A DNA stretch of 56,771 nt from an uncultured Alphaproteobacteria bacterium (lineage in GTDB: Bacteria > Pseudomonadota > Alphaproteobacteria > HIMB59 > GCA-002718135): assembly GCA_902602845.1 (NCBI GenBank), contig CACKSN010000006.1, positions 1-56,771 of the forward strand, written 5' to 3'. The translations under genes and the position numbers were made by a program. Within the stretch, counting starts at the first letter, position 1. Every line of letters begins with the position of its first letter. Below, piece after piece: positions 17,194 through 27,026 of this stretch. The notes under the pieces are model-generated. The model searched no databases, had not been told where the DNA came from, and saw only the letters and a program-made list of their open reading frames with translations.

Positions 17194-18788
17194 AGACTTT
17201 TGATTTTATAATTGTTGGTGGAGGAACATCCGGTACTGTCACAGCAGAGAAATTAATTAAAAAAGGTCATACAGTTTTAATTATTGAAGAAGGAAAAAAA
17301 AATAATAATCCTTTCTTGTCAATGCCAGCTGGTTGGATACCTATGTTGGATGGTAGTCCTTATTTAAAATTTTATAAATCAATACCACAACCCCAGCTAG
17401 GCAATAGACAACATGATATTGCACAAGCAAAAGTTTTTGGCGGAGGATCAAGTGTAAACGGGATGGTTTATATGCGAGGTAAACCATCAGACTATGAAAA
17501 ATGGGTTCAAGAAACAGGTGACGAAAGATGGTGCTGGGACTCAATTATAAAAAATTATATTAAATTAGAAAATAATCAAAGATTAGGTAATCCATCTCAC
17601 GGTACAAATGGGGCTATAAAAGTTTCAGATCCTGGTTATGTTGCAAAGGGATCAGACTTATATATTAAATCAATGCAAGCTTTAGGATTGCCGTACAATC
17701 GTGACTTTAATGATGGTGATCAATATGGTGTTGGTCTAATGCAATACACAATAGGTGATGGTAAAAGATGTGATACTATTTCTGCGTTAATTAATCCAAT
17801 TCTTAATAATAAAAATCTTAAAATAAAGCTTAATACTCTTGTTTCTAAAGTAATTATTGAAAATCAAAAAGCAATTGGTGTAGAAACTATATCTAAGGGT
17901 AAAAGTGAAAATTTTTTTGGGAAAGAAATTATTTTGACTGCAGGGGCTCTTATAACACCAAAGATATTAATGCACTCAGGTATTGGTGATGAAGTTCAAT
18001 TAAAAAAATTTGATATAAAAGTGAATGAAAATCTTCCAGGTGTAGGAAAAAATCTTCAAGATCATCATGAAGTACCATTTATTGCACGAGCTAAACCAGG
18101 TTATGGATATTTTAAACAAAACAAAGGTTTAAGAATGATAAGAAATGGTCTTCAATATTTGATTTTCAGATCAGGTCCAGTTACATCTAATGGTGTAGAT
18201 TGTTGTTCATTTCTCAATCCAGAAAATTTACATGACAATAAAAATCCAAAAATTAAACTATATTGTGTACAAATTATGTATACCGATAGAGATACTAGAG
18301 ACATAAAGCCTGATCACGGAGTCACACTAACCTCTTGTATAATGAATCCTAAGTCTAGAGGAGAAGTTACAATTAATTCATCTAATCCAGTTGATCTGCC
18401 AAATATTAATCCAAACTTTCTCAGCCATAAAGATGATATTAATAGTTTACTAGATAGTGTTAAATTATCTAGAAAAGTAATAAACACGAAACCACTTTCA
18501 GATATTGTTATTGAAGAAGTTCTTCCAGGAAAGAATATTACAGATGATAATTCACTAATTGAATATTGTAAAAAAATGATAAAAACAAATTGGCATCCAG
18601 TTGGAACATGCAAAATGGGAAGGGAAAGTGATAGAATGTCAGTTCTAAATTCAAACTTACAAGTAATAGGTATAGATAATTTAAGAGTTTTTGATGTTTC
18701 TATGATGCCTAACATAGTTGCAGCGAATACAAATGCACCAGCTATGGCTATAGCAGATAAAGCTACAGATATTATGTTAGAAGACTAG
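17190..18788 (+). CDS. GMC-family FAD-dependent oxidoreductase (second)
   Basis: Flavoprotein of 532 aa, a diverged paralogue of the GMC enzyme at 8834-10450. The FAD motif is DFIIVGGGTSGTV; signature 1 is AKVFGGGSSVNGMVYMRG; signature 2 is GALITPKILMHSGIG; the catalytic His is in NWHPVGTCKMG and the Asn in AANTNAPAM. It starts with GTG overlapping the SDR stop. The two SDR-GMC pairs face outward in mirror image. Its end overlaps the convergent xylulokinase gene by 17 bases. Confidence 0.9.
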   Translation: MKTFDFIIVGGGTSGTVTAEKLIKKGHTVLIIEEGKKNNNPFLSMPAGWIPMLDGSPYLKFYKSIPQPQLGNRQHDIAQAKVFGGGSSVNGMVYMRGKPSDYEKWVQETGDERWCWDSIIKNYIKLENNQRLGNPSHGTNGAIKVSDPGYVAKGSDLYIKSMQALGLPYNRDFNDGDQYGVGLMQYTIGDGKRCDTISALINPILNNKNLKIKLNTLVSKVIIENQKAIGVETISKGKSENFFGKEIILTAGALITPKILMHSGIGDEVQLKKFDIKVNENLPGVGKNLQDHHEVPFIARAKPGYGYFKQNKGLRMIRNGLQYLIFRSGPVTSNGVDCCSFLNPENLHDNKNPKIKLYCVQIMYTDRDTRDIKPDHGVTLTSCIMNPKSRGEVTINSSNPVDLPNINPNFLSHKDDINSLLDSVKLSRKVINTKPLSDIVIEEVLPGKNITDDNSLIEYCKKMIKTNWHPVGTCKMGRESDRMSVLNSNLQVIGIDNLRVFDVSMMPNIVAANTNAPAMAIADKATDIMLED

Positions 18789-20253
18789 AGGCTATTTTCT
18801 TATTTGAAGAATATAACTCTTTCCAGATCTTATATCTTCTTAATAGAATATTTATTTTGTCGATATTTGGATCAAAATCTTTGCTTATCTCAATTTCCTT
18901 GATGATTAAGTTTTTATCAATATTTTTATCTACATACATAGCTAATCTTGCTACACCAAGAGCTGCACCAAATTCACTTTGATTGCATACACTGAGCTTT
19001 TTCTTTAACAAAGATGATAATAATTTAATCCAAAATTCACTCTTAGAACCTCCTCCCACCATAAATATCTTTTCAAAATTATTATTAACTTTAGAAATAG
19101 AATTTATACCATCAAGAATACCAAAACTTATACCTTCAATAACAGCATACTGCATATTTGTTGCATCCGTTGTCGTTTTTAAAGAGTGAAAAGATCCTCT
19201 TATATGCGGATCATTATGTGGAGTTCTTTCACCAGATAGATAAGGTAAAAAAAATGATGAATTTTCTAATAGATTATTATCTAAAAAAAAATTTTCAACA
19301 TTTTGTAGTGTATCTTTAATTGAAGAATTAGTTATTGAACAGATCCAATCTAAACAATTACTAGCACTTAACATTACAGACATCAAATGCCACTTATTTG
19401 GCAAACAATGACAAAATGAATGAACAGCATCACCAGTATTACTTAAAAAATTTTGTGTTGGAGTAAAAAATACACCAGAGGTTCCTAATGAAATAAAAGA
19501 TTGATTCTGTTCTATTATTCCCATTCCTGCAGCAGCAGCTGCATTATCACCTGCTCCACCAACAACTATAACATTATTATTAAATTGAAATTTATCTTTT
19601 AATTCTTTTTTTAAAGTACCTGCTTCTTGATTACCTTCAACAAGTTGTGGCATATTTTTTTCTTCCAAAGATGAACAGGATAGTAATTCACTAGACCATT
19701 TTCTATTTTTTATATCTAACCATAAAGTTCCTGAAGCATCTGACATTTCTGAAAAATATTCACCTGTAAGATAGAAGCGTAAATAATCTTTTGGAAGAAG
19801 AACTTTAGAAATTTTATTAAAATTTTCTAATTCATTATTTTTGATCCAATTAACTTTTGGAGCTGTAAACCCTGGCATAGTTATATTGCCAGAAATTGAT
19901 CGAACATCAATTTTTTGATTTTCAAACTCATAGCATTCTTTATGTGATCGAGTATCATTCCACAAAATACAAGGTCTAATAACATTACCATTACTATCAA
20001 TTAATGTTGATCCATGCATGTGACCTGAAATACCCATCGAAATTGTTTCAGAAAATTCTTTTGGTTTTTTTGCTTTGATTGCTTCTAAACATTCTATAGT
20101 AGCATCAATCCACTCTTGAGGATTTTGTTCGTTATATCCATCTTTTGGACTTTGAACAGTTAAGCTAGAATTGGATGTGGCTAATATATTTTGTTTATGA
20201 TCAATTAAAATCATTTTGACAGAAGAAGTTCCTAAATCGATTCCAATAAACAT
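18772..20253 (-). CDS. xylB: Xylulokinase-type FGGY kinase
   Basis: FGGY carbohydrate kinase of 493 aa, best matching xylulokinases, which phosphorylate D-xylulose for the pentose phosphate pathway. Visible are the N-terminal phosphate loop GIDLGTSSVK, the xylulokinase-like GISGHMHG and LWNDTRS, the substrate segment MSDASGTLWLD, the ADP region GGAGDNAAAAAGMG and C-terminal MVGGGSKSEFW. It is the last gene of a minus-strand run starting at 23365. It would phosphorylate the ketose produced by the polyol dehydrogenase and epimerase module; related ketoses remain possible. Confidence 0.88.
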   Translation of the reverse strand: MFIGIDLGTSSVKMILIDHKQNILATSNSSLTVQSPKDGYNEQNPQEWIDATIECLEAIKAKKPKEFSETISMGISGHMHGSTLIDSNGNVIRPCILWNDTRSHKECYEFENQKIDVRSISGNITMPGFTAPKVNWIKNNELENFNKISKVLLPKDYLRFYLTGEYFSEMSDASGTLWLDIKNRKWSSELLSCSSLEEKNMPQLVEGNQEAGTLKKELKDKFQFNNNVIVVGGAGDNAAAAAGMGIIEQNQSFISLGTSGVFFTPTQNFLSNTGDAVHSFCHCLPNKWHLMSVMLSASNCLDWICSITNSSIKDTLQNVENFFLDNNLLENSSFFLPYLSGERTPHNDPHIRGSFHSLKTTTDATNMQYAVIEGISFGILDGINSISKVNNNFEKIFMVGGGSKSEFWIKLLSSLLKKKLSVCNQSEFGAALGVARLAMYVDKNIDKNLIIKEIEISKDFDPNIDKINILLRRYKIWKELYSSNKKIASSLLT

Positions 20254-20297
20254 TTGATTATTTTATTAAAAAAAAATTTTTATTACAATTAATTTCT

Positions 20298-21158
20298 TTA
20301 AGCTGATTTTGATCGTATGTTTAGAACATAAATTCCTGATAGAGTTATTATAATTGCTCCAATAACAGTTGGGAGATCTGGTAAATCATTATAAAAAATA
20401 TATCCTAAAATAATAGCCCACAAAATAAGACTATAATGAAATGGCTGAACAACACTTGCTTTGGCAAAACTAAGAGCAATAATTTGGAAATAAATACCTA
20501 AAGAGAAAAAAATACCTACACCTAAAAATAATAAATATGAAAAAGATTGCATAGGTTGCCAATAAAATGGAACCAGAAATGACATTAATATTATTCCAAC
20601 AACAGATGTATAAAAAAGTGATGTTTCAGAAGAATCATACTCTGATACTTTACGTGTAACAATTTGATACAAGCTTAAAAAAAATGCAGCTGCCAATGGG
20701 ATCATTGATTTTGGATCAAAAATGGACAGCCCTGGCCTCATTATTATTAGCACTCCTATAAAACCTATAAAAATTGCAATCCATGTTTTTAAGTTTACCT
20801 TTTCTCTTAGTATTATTGCAGATAAGGCTACAACTATTACAGGTGTTAGTGAAGCAATACTGTGTGCATCAGCTAATGACAAATATCTAAATGATAAAAC
20901 AAAACAACCTGATTCAATAATTGATAAAATACTCCTGGTAATTTGAAGTCTTAGATTATTGGTTTTGTAAAAGTTTAGATTATTTTTTCTATATGACTCA
21001 GTAATTGATAAAAAAAGTGTAAAAAAATATTTTAAAAATAATATTTGAAAAATAGAATGATAAATAACAACAGTTTTTTGTATTGTATCTAATAAACTAA
21101 AAGAAAAATATGCAAGAATTGCAAAAATTATACCTGTTGCTGTTAATGAGAGTTTCAA
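20298..21158 (-). CDS. DMT-superfamily (EamA) transporter
   Basis: Integral membrane protein of 286 aa with about ten hydrophobic helices in two EamA repeats. The first repeat contains LADAHSIASLTPVIVVALSA and the second KASVVQPFHYSLILWAII, both typical of drug/metabolite exporters. It starts with TTG at 21158 overlapping the stop of the hydrolase gene by 4 bases (TTGA); no better in-frame start is near. The substrate is unknown; it could export or import a pathway intermediate. Confidence 0.82.
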   Translation of the reverse strand: MKLSLTATGIIFAILAYFSFSLLDTIQKTVVIYHSIFQILFLKYFFTLFLSITESYRKNNLNFYKTNNLRLQITRSILSIIESGCFVLSFRYLSLADAHSIASLTPVIVVALSAIILREKVNLKTWIAIFIGFIGVLIIMRPGLSIFDPKSMIPLAAAFFLSLYQIVTRKVSEYDSSETSLFYTSVVGIILMSFLVPFYWQPMQSFSYLLFLGVGIFFSLGIYFQIIALSFAKASVVQPFHYSLILWAIILGYIFYNDLPDLPTVIGAIIITLSGIYVLNIRSKSA

Positions 21159-22354
21159 GTTTCTTTTAATTTTTTGAATATATTATTGTAAAAGTCTTGT
21201 TTTAAAATTCTTTCACCATCTATAATTTGCATCATTAAGACTGCAGATATTCTGTTTACAGGATCTACCATAAAGTAAGTTGAGGCATAACCCGACCATC
21301 CAAACTCACCTATTACACCATATGGATTGTATTTTGTTTTGTTCATTAAAACTCTAAATCCTAATCCCCAACCATATCCCTCAAGATCATTAATATATTT
21401 TTTGTCTTTGATAGTGTTTATTGAAGTTATTTCTAAAGGCAATAAACTGGAATTTAAGCTATTAAATCTCATTTGATCTAATGTTTCACTCTTTATCAAT
21501 TCTTTACCATTCATATTTTTTCCATCAAATAACATATTTGAAAATTGTAGATAATCTTCAGCAGTAGAAAATAAACCATGACCACCTCTGACGTAAGTTT
21601 TATTGTTGGCTGGATACCAATAATTAATCAATTTTCTTGCTTCTGGATTTAAATTCTTAAGAGATTGGGTATCTTTAGAAAACTCAAATGTATTTGCTAA
21701 ATTTATATTGTCTTCTTTATTAATGTAAAAATTTGTATCTTTCATTTTAAGTAAGGAAAAGATATTTTCACTTAAAGTATTTATAAGACTCTCTTTTGTT
21801 ATTATTTCTATAATTCTAGCTAAAATATCAATCGAGACAGAATAGTGCCATTCAGTACCAGGTTCAAATAATAAAGGTAATTGTAAAATATTATCAACTT
21901 CTTCTTCTAGGGAAGTTTCACCTGAATGAAATATTTTTCTTCTTTCATACTCTTCTGCAATAATATTGTTGCTTATATTATATGTAAAGCCTGCAGTGTG
22001 AAGTAGAAGATGTCTTATTGTTGGAATATTATTTGATAAGTATGTATCATTTAGATTTTTTGAATTTTTATTTAAAATTTTTATTTTTTTTATTCCAGGT
22101 AAGTACTTATCTATTGGATCATCAAGAGATAAAAATTTCTTTTCAACAAGCTGCATAGCTGCAAGCGAAATAATAGGTTTTGTCATTGACCATATACGGT
22201 AATATAAATTTTTTGGGAGTTTTATTTTTTTTTCTAAATCCTTAAAACCAATAGCTTCATGATATATTTTGCCATTAAAATTAATTATATATTCAGCACC
22301 ATTACAAATTCCATTCTCAATGTGCTTATTAAAACTTTCTTTAATTTCATTCAT
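21155..22354 (-). CDS. Serine hydrolase of beta-lactamase class C / esterase VIII fold
   Basis: Protein of 399 aa with the S-x-x-K catalytic pair at Ser56-Lys59 (WSMTKP) and a likely Tyr base in WHYSVSID, followed by a C-terminal region ending in GEFGWSGYASTYFMVDP. This fold covers esterases, lactonases and peptidases. No signal peptide is seen, so action on a cytoplasmic ester or lactone is more likely than beta-lactam cleavage. It is coupled to the DMT transporter and lies among hydroxyacid dehydrogenases and a sugar kinase, which suggests deacylation or lactone opening of a sugar derivative; that is inference. Confidence 0.8.
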   Translation of the reverse strand: MNEIKESFNKHIENGICNGAEYIINFNGKIYHEAIGFKDLEKKIKLPKNLYYRIWSMTKPIISLAAMQLVEKKFLSLDDPIDKYLPGIKKIKILNKNSKNLNDTYLSNNIPTIRHLLLHTAGFTYNISNNIIAEEYERRKIFHSGETSLEEEVDNILQLPLLFEPGTEWHYSVSIDILARIIEIITKESLINTLSENIFSLLKMKDTNFYINKEDNINLANTFEFSKDTQSLKNLNPEARKLINYWYPANNKTYVRGGHGLFSTAEDYLQFSNMLFDGKNMNGKELIKSETLDQMRFNSLNSSLLPLEITSINTIKDKKYINDLEGYGWGLGFRVLMNKTKYNPYGVIGEFGWSGYASTYFMVDPVNRISAVLMMQIIDGERILKQDFYNNIFKKLKET

Positions 22355-22366
22355 TGTATCAAAGAA

Positions 22367-23365
22367 TTAGATTAAACTTTTTATTTTTTCAACTAAAGTA
22401 GAGTTAATGTCTCTTGGATCTTTATTATTTCTATTATTATGTCTTCTTTGTCCAGGTAAACGCACACCTTCTAGAGATGTCATTTGTTCAAAAAATTTTT
22501 CTGCATGTTCATTCCAGTTCTTTCCTGCTATTAATTCAGGAGATAATGCCATTATAAATTCACCACCTCTTGCTGGTCCACCGTCGTTATTATCTTCTTC
22601 TTTTGCTTCAAAACTAAATAAATCGCCAACAAGACCTGCGGCTAGTAGTTCTATCATCATTGCTATTGCTGATCCCTTATAATCTCCAAATGTTAAAAGA
22701 ACTCCACCGTTCGCTATTTGCCCAGGATCATCTGTTTTTTCTCCATCTTTATTTAAACCTGTACCATATGGCACCTTATGACCATCACGTGCAGCAACTT
22801 GAACTTCTCCCATTGCCATTGTTGAAGTAGCCATATCATATACAACTGGGGTGTTATTTTTTCTAGGCCATGCAAATGAAATTGGATTTGTTCCAAATAA
22901 TGGTTTTTTTGCACCAGCTGGTGCAACACTTGGTTTATAAGCTGTACATGCGATACCTATTAAATTATTTTCTGCTAATGCTTCCGTCTCATGCCATAAT
23001 GCTGCAAAATGATGAGTGTTAGTGATTGTTAAAACACCAACTCCATGTTTATTTGTGGTTTTAATCAAATCAGGTAAACCAACTTTTATTGCTACAGGAG
23101 CAAAACCATAATCGCCCTCAACCCGTATTGCATTTTGTGTAAGAAACGTATTTGATGGTCTTGAAACTCCATTTACTTTTTTACTTTGAAGAGAAGCTAT
23201 ATATCCAGGTATCCTGAACAAACCATGAGATACACTTCCATCTCTTTCAGCATGAGTCACAGTATTAGCAACAGACTCAGCATTAAAATCATCACATCCA
23301 TGTTTTTTAAGTGCATTAAAGGCTAATTCATATATTTTATTTAATTCTAAAGATGTGGTATTCAT
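22367..23365 (-). CDS. Ldh-family (type 2 malate/lactate) NAD(P) dehydrogenase
   Basis: Oxidoreductase of 332 aa from the family of malate/L-lactate dehydrogenases, ureidoglycolate and diketogulonate reductases, which has its own fold and not a Rossmann fold. Diagnostic stretches are AERDGSVSHGLFRIPGY with the early His, TNTHHFAALWHETEAL with the catalytic His, LFGTNPISFAWPR and YDMATSTMAMGEV. It starts 34 bases from the divergent FAD dehydrogenase gene. Context suggests a 2-hydroxyacid/2-ketoacid reaction on a sugar-acid fragment such as lactate. Confidence 0.88.
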   Translation of the reverse strand: MNTTSLELNKIYELAFNALKKHGCDDFNAESVANTVTHAERDGSVSHGLFRIPGYIASLQSKKVNGVSRPSNTFLTQNAIRVEGDYGFAPVAIKVGLPDLIKTTNKHGVGVLTITNTHHFAALWHETEALAENNLIGIACTAYKPSVAPAGAKKPLFGTNPISFAWPRKNNTPVVYDMATSTMAMGEVQVAARDGHKVPYGTGLNKDGEKTDDPGQIANGGVLLTFGDYKGSAIAMMIELLAAGLVGDLFSFEAKEEDNNDGGPARGGEFIMALSPELIAGKNWNEHAEKFFEQMTSLEGVRLPGQRRHNNRNNKDPRDINSTLVEKIKSLI

Positions 23366-23399
23366 TTACTTTTTATAATTTATAATTAATATTTAATAT

Positions 23400-24770
23400 A
23401 TGGATAGAGGATTATTAGATAATTTGAAAGATGTTTTACAGGATAGAATATCTTTTTCAGAGAGTGTTAGAAATAATTATGCGAAAGGTGAAGATGCCTA
23501 TGATCCTATTTTACCTAAAGCAGTTTTATTTCCTAAAAATAATGATGAACTTTCAAGAATATTAAAAATTTGTAACGAATTTAAAGTACCTGTAACTGCT
23601 TATGGTACTGGCACATCTTTGGAAGGACATGTTGTTGGTAATGATGAGGGTTTTACAATATCCTTAGAAAATTTTAATAAAATTATATCTATCAATGAGC
23701 AAGATTTTGATTGTCGCGTTCAAGCAAATGTATCACGTGAGCAATTAAATGAAACACTAAAAGATAAAGGTGTTTTTTTTCCAATTGATCCAGGGGCTAA
23801 TGCTGCTTTGGGAGGTATGGCAGCTTGTTCAGCCTCAGGAACAATGGCTGTTAGATATGGCACAATGAAAACAGCTGTTCTTGGTCTTACTGTCGTTTTA
23901 GCAAATGGAGATATAATTAAAACAGGAACCAGAGCTAAAAAAACTTCCGCAGGCTATAATTTAACAAATTTATTTGTAGGTTCAGAAGGAACGCTTGGAA
24001 TAATTACAGAAGTACATTTAAGATTATCTCCTATTCCAGAAAGTATTATGAGTGCAGTATGTCAATTTCCTGATCTTGACTCAGCTGTAATAACAGCACA
24101 AGAGATTATTCAGTATGGTATACCAATAGCAAGAGTTGAATTATTAAATCAAGATCAAATGGATATTAGTATAAAGTATTCAAATCTTGAAAATCTAGAA
24201 ATTTTACCAACTCTATTTTATGAATTCCATGGAAGTGAAAATTCTAATAATGAATCAATAGAAATTGTTAAAGAAATATCAAAAAATAATAATGGTAGTG
24301 AATTTAAATGGGCAGCGAATACTGAAGAAAGAAATAAAATATGGAAAGCAAGACACAATGTTTATTATTCAGTTAAGGCACAAGGTGATAATGTTAGAGT
24401 ATACGCTACGGATGTGTGTGTGCCGATTTCTAATATTGTTGAATGTATTAAATTTGCAGAAAGTGAGCTTCAAGGCACTGGGCTTAAAGCACCAATGGTT
24501 GGACATGTTGGAGATGGTAATTTTCATGTTACTATTGTTTATGATCCAAATAAAGAAAACGAATACAATTATATAAGAGATTTTAGTAACAGGTTAATAG
24601 ATAAAGCCCTAGAGCTCGAAGGTACGATTACTGGAGAACATGGAATTGGTCTTCAAAAAAAAGAGTATTTACTTAAAGAACACTCTGATAATATACCTCT
24701 TATGAAATTAATTAAAAAAAGTTTTGATCCAAATAATATTTTAAATCCAGGTAAAATTTTTGATATTTAA
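23400..24770 (+). CDS. GlcD/D-lactate dehydrogenase-type FAD oxidoreductase
   Basis: FAD-dependent 2-hydroxyacid dehydrogenase of 456 aa. The FAD-binding domain covers roughly residues 40-215, with the motif VTAYGTGTSLEGHVVG and later GSEGTLGIITEV. The C-terminal cap carries GHVGDGNFHVTI and TGEHGIGLQKKEYL, the His-containing metal and catalytic segment of D-lactate dehydrogenases and glycolate oxidase subunit D. No GlcE or GlcF genes follow, so it is more likely a stand-alone lactate- or 2-hydroxyglutarate-type enzyme. It may oxidise lactate arising from deoxysugar breakdown. It converges with the dehydratase gene, 1 base apart. Confidence 0.87.
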   Translation: MDRGLLDNLKDVLQDRISFSESVRNNYAKGEDAYDPILPKAVLFPKNNDELSRILKICNEFKVPVTAYGTGTSLEGHVVGNDEGFTISLENFNKIISINEQDFDCRVQANVSREQLNETLKDKGVFFPIDPGANAALGGMAACSASGTMAVRYGTMKTAVLGLTVVLANGDIIKTGTRAKKTSAGYNLTNLFVGSEGTLGIITEVHLRLSPIPESIMSAVCQFPDLDSAVITAQEIIQYGIPIARVELLNQDQMDISIKYSNLENLEILPTLFYEFHGSENSNNESIEIVKEISKNNNGSEFKWAANTEERNKIWKARHNVYYSVKAQGDNVRVYATDVCVPISNIVECIKFAESELQGTGLKAPMVGHVGDGNFHVTIVYDPNKENEYNYIRDFSNRLIDKALELEGTITGEHGIGLQKKEYLLKEHSDNIPLMKLIKKSFDPNNILNPGKIFDI

Positions 24771-24771
24771 A

Positions 24772-25947
24772 TTATTCAAATAATACTAGTAGATCTTTAT
24801 CTATTATAGTCATTCCAAAACCAGGTTCATCACTTGGTTTTATTCTACCATTTTCAGGTAATTGTTCTCCATCAAAATAAGGAAACATCTTCACAACACT
24901 TTTACCATCAGGGCTACCAGCTACGTATTCACAAAAAGGAGAATGAGGTTGAGAAAAAATAAAATGTGAAGAATATGGTCCACTTCCATGAGGAACTACA
25001 GGTAAATCATAAGCTGAAGCCATAGCTGAAATTTTTAATAATTCTGTCATACCCCCTACCCACATTACATCTGGCTGCAATATATCAATTGATTTACTTT
25101 CAATTAATTGTCTAAAACCGTAACGCGTATATTCATGCTCTCCAGTTGTCCATTTTTTATCAGGGTGAGCTAGTTTTATTGTTTTATATCCATCAATATC
25201 ATCAGGATGAAGAACCTCTTCCCACCAATTTATATTTAAATTTTCACATTTTTTTGCAAGTTGAATTGCATATTGTACTGTTAAAGACATGTAACAATCT
25301 ACCATTAGAGGAAATTCATTTGGTACAGAGTCTCTATGTTTTTTTAAGAATTCATAGTTTTTTTCTAATCCCTCATGACCATCTGAAGGTCCAAATGGAA
25401 GAGGTACTTTAGCACCCCAGAAACCCATTTCTCTTACAGACGTTGGTTCTGGTCCAGTACAGTAAAAGTGAATTTCATCTCTCACTTTACCGCCAATCAT
25501 TTCCCAAATTGGTTCATCTCTTAAAATGCCTAATGAGTCCCACAATGCAAGATCTACAACACTGATCGCACAGATGGTGATACCTTTTCTGCCATAAAAC
25601 ATACTAGCCTTAAACATTTGATCCCATATCAAGTTTAAATTTTTTGGACTTTGTCCAATTAAGAAGCGTTTAAAATGATTTTGTATTAACCAACAAGCTG
25701 GTTCACCACCTAATCCAGTTGCAACACCAATTACACCATTCGATAGCTCAATTTCAACAACAACCGATCCTAAAACTCCAATTCCCCAACTAGTTCTTGA
25801 TTTTTTGTATTCTGGATACATGGACATGGGATTTGAAATATATGTATCTGTAATCCAATGTCCCTTTTCTTGAAGATGATAATCACCACCACCTTTTTTT
25901 GACGTAGAATAAGTTCTTACCTCTTTAATAGTAACTTTTTCAGACAT
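24772..25947 (-). CDS. L-rhamnonate dehydratase-like enolase-superfamily enzyme
   Basis: Mandelate racemase-subgroup enzyme of 391 aa that should dehydrate an aldonate to its 2-keto-3-deoxy acid. It matches what I know of RhmD closely: GGDYHLQEKGHWITDTYISN at the start, SWGIGVLGSVVVEIE, then metal ligands Asp (LMVDCYMS), Glu (NWWEEVL) and Glu (TTGEHEY), and the catalytic His in VVPHGSGPYSSHF. The neighbouring rhamnose mutarotase supports L-rhamnonate as substrate, though L-mannonate or L-lyxonate activity occurs in the family. It is the last gene of the importer operon that begins at 31878. Confidence 0.88.
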   Translation of the reverse strand: MSEKVTIKEVRTYSTSKKGGGDYHLQEKGHWITDTYISNPMSMYPEYKKSRTSWGIGVLGSVVVEIELSNGVIGVATGLGGEPACWLIQNHFKRFLIGQSPKNLNLIWDQMFKASMFYGRKGITICAISVVDLALWDSLGILRDEPIWEMIGGKVRDEIHFYCTGPEPTSVREMGFWGAKVPLPFGPSDGHEGLEKNYEFLKKHRDSVPNEFPLMVDCYMSLTVQYAIQLAKKCENLNINWWEEVLHPDDIDGYKTIKLAHPDKKWTTGEHEYTRYGFRQLIESKSIDILQPDVMWVGGMTELLKISAMASAYDLPVVPHGSGPYSSHFIFSQPHSPFCEYVAGSPDGKSVVKMFPYFDGEQLPENGRIKPSDEPGFGMTIIDKDLLVLFE

Positions 25948-25950
25948 TAA

Positions 25951-27006
25951 TTATGCATCTTCAAGTTTGAGACTCTTCATTGATCTGTAGGCAGCATCAA
26001 GGGTTCTTACCATTTTCAAGTTAATAGTGATATCACCATGATTTTTGTATTCTTTACCTAAACAAATATCTACTAATGTATTGATTGGATATTGAGTTGT
26101 ATATGAGTGAGTACCAGATCCAGGTTTAGCTTCTTCGTTAATTTCTTTACCATCGTTGGTTCTAACTAATAAGCGTTCTCTATTTATTTCAAAGTCTAGA
26201 AATAAAGCTCCTTTATCACCGTGGACTCTTATATTATAACCTCCTCCATAGCCTTTTGGAACATAAGCACATCCTGAAAATGCACCAGTTGCACCTTCTT
26301 CAAATTGAATAGAAATGGCATCTGTATAATCAACACCAGTTGGAGAAGGGACAGAAAGACAAAATACTTTTTGAGGATTTAACTTCGTAACTTTGTAAAC
26401 TCCAGCAAACATATGAGATAATTGGCCCCAACCATAACCACCTGCTTTTGATGGATCAGACCACGTTGAAGCTTTAGGTTGAAAAGTGTGTTCGTCAGAC
26501 TCACTAAGTGGAATACCTTGAAACAAATCTACTAGTGAAGAAGAAAAGGAGGTATCTACATGCATTATATTTCCAATTATACCACTTGCGATATGATCCT
26601 CTGCTTTGGACATAAGTGGATTCCAATTAAATCCATAAGGAGTAAATAATTCTACTTTTTTTTCTTTTAATATTGCTTCAACTTCAAGGGCATCTTTCGT
26701 ATTAGTCGTCATAGGCTTTTCGACCAAAACATGACATCCTTTTGCAAGTGCAGCTTTAATATTTTCAAAATGTGCAAAATGTGGGCTTGCTATAACTACT
26801 CCATCCAATTGCTCCATATCTAACATTTCTTTATAATCTGTTGAAGCATGCTTAAATCCAAATTTTTCTTTAACAAAGTTTAGTTCATCTTCTTCCAACT
26901 TACATACACTTGTTAGTTCTACATCATCTCTTTCTTTGAGATGTGGAATATGAAATTCAGTTGCCCACCAACCAGCACCTATTACACCAATTTTTGCTTT
27001 TTTCAT
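25951..27006 (-). CDS. Gfo/Idh/MocA-family oxidoreductase
   Basis: NAD(P)-dependent sugar or inositol dehydrogenase of 351 aa. An N-terminal Rossmann fold (KIGVIGAGWWATEFHIPHL) is followed by the signature HVLVEKPMTTNT around residue 95 and a C-terminal alpha/beta domain with the conserved VDTSFSS and GGYGWGQLSHMF stretches. In this operon it could make the aldonolactone from the imported aldose, before the dehydratase encoded next. Three bases separate the two genes. Confidence 0.88.
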   Translation of the reverse strand: MKKAKIGVIGAGWWATEFHIPHLKERDDVELTSVCKLEEDELNFVKEKFGFKHASTDYKEMLDMEQLDGVVIASPHFAHFENIKAALAKGCHVLVEKPMTTNTKDALEVEAILKEKKVELFTPYGFNWNPLMSKAEDHIASGIIGNIMHVDTSFSSSLVDLFQGIPLSESDEHTFQPKASTWSDPSKAGGYGWGQLSHMFAGVYKVTKLNPQKVFCLSVPSPTGVDYTDAISIQFEEGATGAFSGCAYVPKGYGGGYNIRVHGDKGALFLDFEINRERLLVRTNDGKEINEEAKPGSGTHSYTTQYPINTLVDICLGKEYKNHGDITINLKMVRTLDAAYRSMKSLKLEDA

Positions 27007-27026
27007 TTTATCTCCTTCTCAAAAAA

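Noticed and set aside
21155-22354. Antibiotic beta-lactamase
   Set aside because: Only the S-x-x-K fold is shared; no export signal is seen and the neighbours are sugar and hydroxyacid enzymes.
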